Positions 1 through 5,400 of a stretch of DNA of 6,214 nt are shown piece by piece. Each line of letters opens with the position of its first letter. The stretch's first letter is position 1. Origin of the DNA: an uncultured Rhodospirillales bacterium (GTDB lineage Bacteria; Pseudomonadota; Alphaproteobacteria; Acetobacterales; Acetobacteraceae). Position numbers and translations under genes: made by a program. The stretch is from the NCBI GenBank assembly GCA_903928045.1, contig CAIYPH010000522.1, positions 1 through 6,214 on the forward strand. The letters run 5' to 3'. The notes under the pieces are model-generated. The model was not told the origin of the DNA, did not search any database, and saw only the letters and a list, made by a program, of their open reading frames with translations.

Positions 1-111
1 ATGAGGGCCGGCCTGTCTGGCGTCGATCGCGTCACCCCGATGCGGCGGGGCGACTGGGCGGCAGAGGGCAAGGTCCGACGGTTTTCGTTGATCAGTCAGG
101 CGTTGGGATAA
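1..111 (+). CDS. C-terminal end of an unidentified protein (5' end outside window)
   Basis: Frame 1 is open from the window edge to a TAA at 109-111, giving 36 residues that end in FSLISQALG. About 29 of the 36 codons end in G or C, in line with the real genes here. Frame 3 over the same bases is also open but has only about 21 of 36 such codons, and frame 2 starts with a stop. I therefore read this as the tail of a plus-strand gene entering from the left. The ATG at position 1 is probably an internal Met and not the start. I recognise no domain. The gene converges on the Opp/Dpp-type ATPase operon, with the palindromic element between them. A chance open frame remains possible. Confidence 0.35.
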   Translation: MRAGLSGVDRVTPMRRGDWAAEGKVRRFSLISQALG

Positions 112-124
112 GGGCAAGCAGGCG

Positions 125-250
125 CTTCTTTTTTGAAAAAAAGAAGCAAAAAACTTTTATCCGTTTGTGTCGCGCCCTCCGGGGAGACTCCGAGCCAAGG
201 GAACAGAAAGTTTTTTTGGTTCTTTTTGTTCACAAAAAGAACGGCTTTCT
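125..250. repeat. Composite A/T-rich palindromic intergenic element
   Basis: Two A/T-rich arms flank a G/C-rich core at about 159-204. The left arm (125-158) contains an inverted repeat: CTTCTTTTTT at 125-134 against AAAAAAGAAG at 137-146. The right arm contains a perfect 11-bp inverted repeat, GTTCTTTTTGT at 219-229 against ACAAAAAGAAC at 232-242, with an outer pair AGAAAG (205-210) and CTTTCT (245-250). The reverse complement of the right arm aligns to the left arm with a few substitutions and small indels (TTCTTTTT...GAA(G/C)CAAAAAA...CTTT). The whole is thus a palindrome built of palindromes. Its A/T content is in sharp contrast to the surrounding DNA. I recall similar sequences between genes in Acetobacteraceae genomes, so it is probably one copy of a dispersed family, but copy number cannot be seen here. 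Confidence 0.7.
144..242. terminator. Possible bidirectional transcription terminator within the palindrome
   Basis: The element lies between two convergent genes: a plus-strand stop at 111 and a minus-strand stop at 249-251, the latter only 7 bp from the 219-242 hairpin. On the plus strand the A-rich run at 148-153 can pair with the T-run at 211-217, and the transcript continues into TTCTTTTTG. The mirror arrangement holds on the minus strand. A long stem followed by U-rich RNA could therefore stop transcription from both sides. Neither simple hairpin alone is followed by a textbook T-tract, so termination is inferred from position and symmetry. Confidence 0.35.
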
Positions 251-1268
251 ACCCTTCCTGGCTAACCCCATCATGGCCCGCCAACACCTCCCCCAACTCG
301 CGCAGCACCGTCCCGTCCGGCGCGCGAAAACACGCCACCGCGCGATCCGGCGCCACCCGCAACAGCGGCGGCGCGGCGGCGCAGGCGGCGTCCGCGCGGG
401 GGCAGCGGGGCGCGAAGCGGCACCCTGCCGGGTCGGCGGCTCCCGCGGCTTCACGGTTGGTATCGAGCCAGACGCGGTTGGTGTCGGCCTGCGGGATCGC
501 GGATATCAGCAGCTGCGTATAGGGGTGCTGCGGCGCCTGCACGATCCGCTCGGCGTCGCCCGCCTCCACCACCGCGGCGCGATACATCACCAGCAGGTTG
601 TGGCTCACCTGGTAGGCGGTCGCGAGGTCATGCGTGATGTAGATGATCGAGATCCCCATTTCCTGGTTCAGCCTGGCCAGCGAGCCCAGAATGGTCGCCC
701 GCAGCGAGGCGTCGACCATCGACACCGGCTCGTCGGCGACGATCAGCTTGGGGCGGATCAGCACGGCGCGGGCGACCATGATGCGCTGGCGCTGGCCGCC
801 GCTGAGCTGGTGCGGGTAGCGGCCGAGGATCTCCTCCGGCCGCAGCCCGACGCTGCGCAAGGCGGTGGCAATCAGGTCCCGCTCGGCGGCCTTGGACCGG
901 GCGAGGCGGAATTTGCGGACGGGCGTGGTGAGCACGTGGTCGACCCGGTAGAACGGGTTGTAGACCTCGTAGGGGTCCTGGAACACCGCCTGCACGTCGC
1001 GGCGGAAACTCTGGCGGGCCTCGCCGTCGAGCGTCGTCAGGTCCTCCCCGCGATACAACACCCGCCCGCCGGTCGGCGCCACCAGGCCGAGCAGGACCCG
1101 GGCCAAAGTGGTCTTCCCGCTCCCGCTTTCCCCGACCACCGCGGTGATCGCCGGGCGGGCGCTGTCGATGGCGAGCGACATCGGATCGAGCGCCACGGTG
1201 CCCGGGTTGCCGAACCTGGCGCCGGGGAAATGCTTGCTGACCCGCTCGGCCTGCAGCAGCACGCTCAT
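249..1268 (-). CDS. Opp/Dpp-family ABC transporter ATPase (OppF/DppF-like)
   Basis: This 339-residue protein is a cytoplasmic nucleotide-binding subunit of the peptide/nickel uptake family; ATP hydrolysis would drive import through a permease pair. Visible motifs in order are Walker A GESGSGKT (46-53), Q-loop Gln97 in VFQDP, signature LSGGQ (155-159), Walker B LIVADE (175-180), D-loop SMVD (183-186) and H-loop His213 in ITHD. The C-terminal oligo_HPY region starts near HPYT (248-251) and carries Cys283, Cys289, Cys296 and Cys313. All catalytic residues are present and the length is typical. The ATG at 1268 is chosen because it overlaps the upstream TGA in an ATGA arrangement and has GGAGA 7 nt before it; the open frame extends further upstream, but that part is inside the preceding gene. 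The D-loop differs from the partner's SALD, as in some glycoside or oligopeptide subgroups, but the substrate is unknown. It is the last gene of a two-gene operon. Confidence 0.93.
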   Translation of the reverse strand: MSVLLQAERVSKHFPGARFGNPGTVALDPMSLAIDSARPAITAVVGESGSGKTTLARVLLGLVAPTGGRVLYRGEDLTTLDGEARQSFRRDVQAVFQDPYEVYNPFYRVDHVLTTPVRKFRLARSKAAERDLIATALRSVGLRPEEILGRYPHQLSGGQRQRIMVARAVLIRPKLIVADEPVSMVDASLRATILGSLARLNQEMGISIIYITHDLATAYQVSHNLLVMYRAAVVEAGDAERIVQAPQHPYTQLLISAIPQADTNRVWLDTNREAAGAADPAGCRFAPRCPRADAACAAAPPLLRVAPDRAVACFRAPDGTVLRELGEVLAGHDGVSQEG

Positions 1269-2275
1269 GGTGGCGTCTCCGCGAGATGGCAGGCCACCCA
1301 GGCTTCGGCGGCGACCTGGCGCACCGCGGGCTTCTCCGTCCGGCAGCGGTCGAAGCAGGCGGCGCAGCGGGGGTGGAAGGCGCATCCGGGCGGCAGGTCG
1401 CGCAGCAAAGGCGCGAGCCCGGGGATGCCGAGCATCGGGGCGCGCCGTTCGAGCGAGGGCAGGCTCGAGATCAGCGCCTGCGTGTAGGGGTGGCGCGGCC
1501 GGGTGATGATGTCGGCGATCGGGGCGAGTTCCACCAGCCGCCCGGCATACATCACGCCCAGCCGGTCGACGAACTGCGCCATCAGCCCCATGTCATGGCC
1601 GACCAGGATCACCGCGGCGCCCAGCGTGCGCTGGACCTCGGCCAACGTCTGCATCACCTGGCGTTGCACCACCACGTCGAGCGCGGAGGTCGGCTCGTCG
1701 GCGATGATCACCTTGGGCTTGAGGCAGATGGCGATCGCGATACAGGCGCGCTGCTTCATGCCGCCGGAGAGTTCATGCGGGTAGGAATGCGCGACCTCGG
1801 GCTTGAGGCCGACCTGCGGCAGCAGCTCGGCGATCCGCGCGGCATGCTCGGCGGGGGGCACGTCATGGTCGCGCAGCGCGTCGGCGATCTGCGCGCCGAT
1901 CCGCAGCACCGGGTTGAGCGAGTTCATCGAGCCCTGCGGCACCATGGCGATTCCGGCGAGGCGCAGGCGGCGCATATCCTCGATGCCGAGATCGGTGATG
2001 TCCTGCCCGTCGAAAAACACCCGCCCGCCATCGATCCTGCCGGGCGGCTTGATCATGCGCAGGATGGCCAGCGCCATCGTCGACTTGCCCGACCCGGATT
2101 CGCCGGCCAGCCCCAGGCGCTCCCCGGCGCGCAGCGCGAAGGCGACGTCGTCCACCGCGCGGACCAGGCCGAGCGGATGGTCGAAGGCGACCCGCAGGCC
2201 CTGGACGCGCAGGACCTCGGCTCGGGGTGTCTGGGGGTGCGTGACGTTATTCTCCCGGCGTGTTGCCGCCATCAT
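1265..2275 (-). CDS. Opp/Dpp-family ABC transporter ATPase (OppD/DppD-like)
   Basis: This 336-residue protein is the first nucleotide-binding subunit of the pair, expected to form a heterodimer with the downstream ATPase on the cytoplasmic face of an importer. Motifs are Walker A GESGSGKS (58-65), Q-loop Gln114 in VPQGSMNSLNP, signature LSGGM (169-173), Walker B VIIADE (189-194), D-loop SALD (197-200) and H-loop His227 in GHD. The SMNSLNP and LSGGMKQR forms are characteristic of OppD/DppD. The oligo_HPY tail begins at HPYT (262-265) and has Cys298, Cys304, Cys311 and Cys329 plus an extra Cys307. The open frame extends to 2368 with an ATG at 2347, but that start leaves only 27 bp to the divergent gene and adds residues not expected in the family. 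The ATG at 2275, or the adjacent one at 2272, gives a normal N-terminus. Its ribosome site is weak (GGGG before TTGCGC). The stop overlaps the next start by 4 nt. Confidence 0.92.
   Translation of the reverse strand: MMAATRRENNVTHPQTPRAEVLRVQGLRVAFDHPLGLVRAVDDVAFALRAGERLGLAGESGSGKSTMALAILRMIKPPGRIDGGRVFFDGQDITDLGIEDMRRLRLAGIAMVPQGSMNSLNPVLRIGAQIADALRDHDVPPAEHAARIAELLPQVGLKPEVAHSYPHELSGGMKQRACIAIAICLKPKVIIADEPTSALDVVVQRQVMQTLAEVQRTLGAAVILVGHDMGLMAQFVDRLGVMYAGRLVELAPIADIITRPRHPYTQALISSLPSLERRAPMLGIPGLAPLLRDLPPGCAFHPRCAACFDRCRTEKPAVRQVAAEAWVACHLAETPP
1276..1280 (-). promoter_or_regulatory. Ribosome binding site for the OppF-like gene
   Basis: On the minus strand GGAGA lies 7 nt before the ATG at 1268, inside the end of the OppD-like gene. 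Together with the ATGA stop/start overlap it fixes the start of the second ATPase and indicates translational coupling. Confidence 0.6.
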
Positions 2276-2374
2276 GCGCAACCCCGGCCGCGGGAACAAG
2301 CGTCGCGGGTTGACGTTTACCGGCGGGGCGGTTCGTAATCGGTTCATGGCCCCGCAGTTTCCCCCCAATCACCG
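2276..2374. promoter_or_regulatory. Divergent intergenic region driving both operons
   Basis: These 99 bp separate the minus-strand ATPase pair from the plus-strand export operon, so promoters for both directions should lie here. On the plus strand TTGACG at 2310-2315 resembles a -35 box; a -10-like CGTAAT at 2334-2339 follows after 18 bp, which would place the transcript start near 2347. The same place holds an imperfect dyad, GTTGACGTTTAC (2309-2320), symmetrical in GT--ACGT--AC, which could be an operator. No convincing minus-strand promoter is visible. The assignment rests on position and weak consensus matches only, and no regulator gene is in the window. Confidence 0.4.
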
Positions 2375-3340
2375 ATGATCGGCCGGCTGCTGATACTCAT
2401 CGCCGGGCTTGCGGTGATCGCGGCGGTGGTTCTGCGCGCCTCCTGGTGGCCGATGCCGGGGGCGGAAGCCTATCTCGGCTATGTGGAGGGCGAGACGTTG
2501 TTTGTCTCCGCGCCGGTCGCCGGCCGGTTGGTCGAACGGCCGGTGCAGCGGGGCGGGGCGGTGCGCAAGGGCGAGCTGGTTTTCCGGCTCGACCAGGCGG
2601 CGGCCCAGGCGGAGGTCGCGCGCAGCGAGGCGGCGCTGGCGGAAAGCCGGGCCTTGCAGGCGGATCTGCTGACCGGCAAGCGGGACGAGGAGCAGGAGGT
2701 GGTGCGGGCGCAGCGGCGCGAATCCGCGGCGGCGCTCGATCTTGCGGAAAAGGACCTCGCGCGCACCCGCCAACTCGTCACCAGCGGCACGGCGCCGCGC
2801 TCGCAGCTCGATCTCAACGCCTCCCAGGTCGACCAGCTCCGCGCGCAGGTGGCGCAGCTCCTGGCGCAGGAGGTGGCGGGCGATCTCGCGGCCCGGCCCC
2901 AGGCGATCAACGCCGCCGCGGCACGCGTGATCGAGGCGGCGGCGAGCCTGGCGTCGGCGCGCGCGCGTCTGGATGATCTTGCGCCCGCCGCGCCGGCCGA
3001 TGCGCTGGTGGAGGACACGTATTTCGATGCCGGCGAATGGGTCGGCGCGGGGCAGCCGGTGGCGGCATTGCTGGCGCCAGGCAAGGTCAAGCTGCGGTTC
3101 TTCGTGCCACAGGACGCGGTGGCGCGGGCAATCCCCGGGCAGCGGATCGGATTCGCCTGCGATGGCTGCCCCGCAGGGCTGTCGGCGGTGATCACCTACG
3201 TGTCTCCGCGCGCGGAGTTCACCCCCCCGGTGATCTACTCGCGCACGGCGCGGGCCAAGCTGGTTTTCCTGGTCGAGGCGCTCCCGGTGGGGCAGCCGCT
3301 CCCGGTGGGGCTGCCGATCGAGGTCGCGCCGCTCCGATGA
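2375..3340 (+). CDS. HlyD-family membrane fusion protein (YbhG-like periplasmic adaptor of an ABC exporter)
   Basis: This 321-residue adaptor should be anchored in the inner membrane and bridge the ABC exporter to an outer-membrane channel. Residues 4-22 form a hydrophobic membrane anchor without a lipobox. Next come the first half of the lipoyl/barrel-sandwich domain (about 42-75, SAPVAGRLVERPVQRGGAV), an Ala/Glu/Arg/Gln-rich alpha-helical coiled-coil hairpin (about 76-200), the returning lipoyl half (about 203-234, FDAGEWVGAGQPVA) and a beta-barrel domain (236-320). TGKRDEE near 100-106 and VSPRAEFTPP near 276-285 closely match my memory of E. coli YbhG. The ATG at 2375 is the only usable start: an in-frame TAA lies at 2336-2338 with no ATG, GTG or TTG between. 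No Shine-Dalgarno precedes it, so translation may be leaderless or weak. Odd points are Cys262 and Cys265 (CDGC) in the barrel and a six-residue tandem duplication near the end. The stop overlaps the ATPase start by 4 nt. The exported substrate is unknown. Confidence 0.9.
   Translation: MIGRLLILIAGLAVIAAVVLRASWWPMPGAEAYLGYVEGETLFVSAPVAGRLVERPVQRGGAVRKGELVFRLDQAAAQAEVARSEAALAESRALQADLLTGKRDEEQEVVRAQRRESAAALDLAEKDLARTRQLVTSGTAPRSQLDLNASQVDQLRAQVAQLLAQEVAGDLAARPQAINAAAARVIEAAASLASARARLDDLAPAAPADALVEDTYFDAGEWVGAGQPVAALLAPGKVKLRFFVPQDAVARAIPGQRIGFACDGCPAGLSAVITYVSPRAEFTPPVIYSRTARAKLVFLVEALPVGQPLPVGLPIEVAPLR
3281..3316 (+). repeat. 18-bp tandem duplication inside the HlyD-family gene
   Basis: CTCCCGGTGGGGCAGCCG (3281-3298) is followed directly by CTCCCGGTGGGGCTGCCG (3299-3316); 17 of 18 bases are identical. 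The unit is in frame and encodes LPVGQP then LPVGLP at residues 303-314, just before the C-terminal beta-strand. It looks like a recent slippage duplication that keeps the reading frame. Confidence 0.85.
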
Positions 3341-4263
3341 CGCCGGCGATCGAGGTCCGTGGCCTGGTGAAGCGCTACGGGCGGCGGGTGGTGGTGGACA
3401 ATGTCGACCTCACGGTGATGCCCGGCCGCGTCTGCGGCTTCCTCGGCCCCAACGGCTCCGGCAAAACCACCACATTGCGGCTGATCTGCGGGTTGCTGAC
3501 CCCGGATGGCGGCAGCGGCACCTGCCTCGGCGAGGACCTGATCGCCGGGCGGGCGGCGATCAAGCGGCAGACCGGCTACATGACGCAGAAATTCGGGCTC
3601 TACGAGGATCTCACCATCCGCGAGAACCTCGACTTCGTCGGCGACGTCTACGGTATCGCCGATGCGCGCGGCCGGGTGGACGCGGCGCTCGATCGCCTCG
3701 GCCTCACCGCCCGCCAGCACCAGCTCGCCGGCGCGCTGTCAGGCGGCTGGAAGCAGCGGCTGGCGCTCGCCGCCTGCGTGCTGCACGAGCCCAGGCTGCT
3801 GCTGCTCGACGAGCCGACCGCGGGTGTCGACCCCAAGGCGCGGCGGGATTTCTGGGACGAAATCCACGCGCTGGCGGCCGGCGGCATCACCGTGCTGGTC
3901 TCCACCCACTACATGGACGAGGCGGAGCGCTGCCACGAGATCGCCTATATCGCCTATGGCAAGCTGCTGGCCCGCGGCTCGGTGGCCGAGGTGATCGCCG
4001 GCTCCGGCCTGTCCGCATGGGTCGCGACCGGCGAGGGGGCGGACCTTTTGGCCCCCCGGCTGCGCGACGCCCCGGGGGTGACGGCGGCGGCGGCGTTCGG
4101 GGCGAGCCTGCATGTCTGCGGGCCGGACCCGGTGGCCCTGGCCGCGGCAATCGCGCCGTTGCGCGGCGCGCCCGGCATCGTCTGGCGGGAGGCGGCGCCG
4201 ACGCTGGAGGACGTTTTCATCCACCTGATGCGCCAGGTGCCCGACAACGCGGAGCAGGGCTGA
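3337..4263 (+). CDS. ABC exporter ATP-binding protein (single nucleotide-binding domain, YbhF/CcmA-like)
   Basis: This 308-residue cytoplasmic ATPase should dimerise and power the adjacent ABC-2 permease. Motifs are Walker A GPNGSGKT (37-44), Q-loop Gln84 in YMTQKFGLYEDLT, signature LSGGWKQR (134-141), Walker B LLLLDE (154-159), D-loop AGVD (162-165) and H-loop His191 in STHYMDEAERC. The YMTQKFGLYEDLTIRENL and LSGGWKQRLALA blocks are typical of the drug/YbhF-type export group. A regulatory-type tail (about 220-308) ends with the conserved APTLEDVFIHLM (287-298). E. coli YbhF carries two such domains fused, whereas this protein has one. The ATG at 3337 overlaps the preceding TGA (ATGA), which marks coupling; the frame is open upstream, but that part lies within the HlyD-family gene. 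The ribosome site is weak (GAGG 13 nt upstream). The permease starts 3 nt after the stop. Confidence 0.93.
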   Translation: MTPAIEVRGLVKRYGRRVVVDNVDLTVMPGRVCGFLGPNGSGKTTTLRLICGLLTPDGGSGTCLGEDLIAGRAAIKRQTGYMTQKFGLYEDLTIRENLDFVGDVYGIADARGRVDAALDRLGLTARQHQLAGALSGGWKQRLALAACVLHEPRLLLLDEPTAGVDPKARRDFWDEIHALAAGGITVLVSTHYMDEAERCHEIAYIAYGKLLARGSVAEVIAGSGLSAWVATGEGADLLAPRLRDAPGVTAAAAFGASLHVCGPDPVALAAAIAPLRGAPGIVWREAAPTLEDVFIHLMRQVPDNAEQG

Positions 4264-4266
4264 GCG

Positions 4267-5388
4267 ATGTGGCGCCGGATGTTCGCGATCATCCGCAAGG
4301 AGGTGTTGCAACTCGGGCGGGACAAGCTGACGTTCGCGATGATGTTCGGCATGCCGATCATGCAGCTGATCCTGTTCGGCTATGCGATCAACAATGACCC
4401 GAAGGGCCTGCCCACCGCCCTGCTGGCGGCCGACCATGGCGAAATGCCCCGCGCGATCGCGGCGGCTTTGGGCAATACCGGCTACTTCAACATCAGCCGC
4501 AGCGTGACCAGCGAGGCGGCGGCAGATGGGCTGTTGCAGCGGGGCGAGGTGCAGTTCGTCGTCAATATTCCCGCCGATTTCACCCGCCGCGTGATCCGCC
4601 ATGAGCGGGCACAAATCGCCGTGGAGGCGGACGCCACCGACCCGACCACCACCGGCAACGCGCTGGCCGCCGTCGCGCCGGCGGTGGACCAGGCGCTGGC
4701 GCGGGTGCTCACCGGCCCGCTCGCCGGTCTCGCCCCCCGCGCCGGGCCGGTGGAGGTGGTGCTGCACCGCCGCTACAACCCCGAGGGCAGCACGCGCGAC
4801 AACGTGGTGCCCGGCCTGCTCGCGGTGATCCTGACCATGACGATGGTGATGATGACGGCGCTGGCCGTCACCCGCGAATATGAGCGCGGCACGATGGAAA
4901 ACCTGCTCGCCATGCCCATCCGGCCGATCGAGGTGATGGTGGGCAAAATCGCGCCCTATATCGGCATCGGCAGCGTGCAGGTCGCGGTCGTGCTGGGGGC
5001 GGCGAAACTGCTGTTCGATGTGCCGATGATCGGCAGCCTGGCCCTGCTCTCGGCGGCGACGCTGCTGTTCATCACCGTCAATCTGGCCGTCGGCTTCACC
5101 TTCTCGACGGTTGCGCGCAACCAGTTGCAGGCGATGCAGATGTCGTTCTTCTTCCTGATGCCCTCGATCCTGCTATCCGGCTTCGCGTTCCCCTTCCGCG
5201 GGATGCCCGCCTGGGCCCAGGTGGTGGGCGAGGCGCTACCGGCGACGCATTTTCTCCGGGTGGTGCGGGCGGTGATGTTGAAGGGCGCCGGATTGGCGGA
5301 CATCGCCGCCGAACTCGCGGCGCTCGGCCTGCTGCTGGCGCTGGTGGGGGCGATGGCGCTTGCGCGTTACCGGGTGACGCTGGATTAG
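4267..5388 (+). CDS. ABC-2 type transporter permease (YbhS/YbhR/YhhJ-like)
   Basis: This 373-residue inner-membrane permease should form the export pore, probably as a homodimer since only one permease gene is present. An amphipathic N-terminus (MWRRMFAIIRKEVLQLGRDK) precedes TM1 (about 22-42). A large extracytoplasmic domain follows (about 43-177), then five further hydrophobic segments near 178-200, 228-250, 256-280, 290-310 and 345-367. Family landmarks are REYERGTMENLLAMPIRP (203-220) on the cytoplasmic side and ILLSGFAFPFRGMPAWAQ (301-318) after TM5. Length and topology match YbhS/YbhR-type proteins of about 370 residues. The ATG at 4267 has AGGG (4256-4259) 7 nt upstream and lies 3 nt after the ATPase stop. 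This is the last gene of the operon. Only 12 bp separate it from the convergent tonB-like gene and no terminator hairpin is visible there. The substrate is unknown; YbhGFSR-type systems are linked to drug or cation export in E. coli, which is only a hint. Confidence 0.92.
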   Translation: MWRRMFAIIRKEVLQLGRDKLTFAMMFGMPIMQLILFGYAINNDPKGLPTALLAADHGEMPRAIAAALGNTGYFNISRSVTSEAAADGLLQRGEVQFVVNIPADFTRRVIRHERAQIAVEADATDPTTTGNALAAVAPAVDQALARVLTGPLAGLAPRAGPVEVVLHRRYNPEGSTRDNVVPGLLAVILTMTMVMMTALAVTREYERGTMENLLAMPIRPIEVMVGKIAPYIGIGSVQVAVVLGAAKLLFDVPMIGSLALLSAATLLFITVNLAVGFTFSTVARNQLQAMQMSFFFLMPSILLSGFAFPFRGMPAWAQVVGEALPATHFLRVVRAVMLKGAGLADIAAELAALGLLLALVGAMALARYRVTLD

Positions 5389-5400
5389 AGCCACCGCCGC

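Noticed and set aside
125..250. CRISPR array or small RNA gene
   Set aside because: There are only two diverged, inverted arms rather than regularly spaced direct repeats, and no promoter-like sequence supports an independent RNA.
133..522. A TTG-started plus-strand frame beginning in the palindrome
   Set aside because: It starts within the A/T-rich repeat and then runs antisense to the OppF-like gene; no ribosome site or domain supports it.
1269..1385. Upstream part of the OppF-like open frame as coding sequence
   Set aside because: It lies inside the end of the OppD-like gene, and the ATG at 1268 has a good ribosome site and stop/start overlap.
165..1487. A 440-codon open frame on the plus strand
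   Set aside because: It lies antisense to two ATPase genes with complete ABC motifs and gives a His/Arg/Gly-rich product without any domain; it is a by-product of high GC content.
1286..2338. A 350-codon plus-strand open frame
   Set aside because: It mirrors the OppD-like gene on the other strand and its translation is low-complexity with no recognisable fold.
2276..2368. N-terminal extension of the OppD-like gene to 2347 or 2368
   Set aside because: It would leave 6-27 bp for two divergent promoters, and the extra residues do not resemble the family N-terminus; the ATG at 2275 fits better.
3739..4767. A 342-codon minus-strand open frame
   Set aside because: It is antisense to the exporter ATPase and permease, both confirmed by motifs, and its product is His/Arg/Gln-rich noise.
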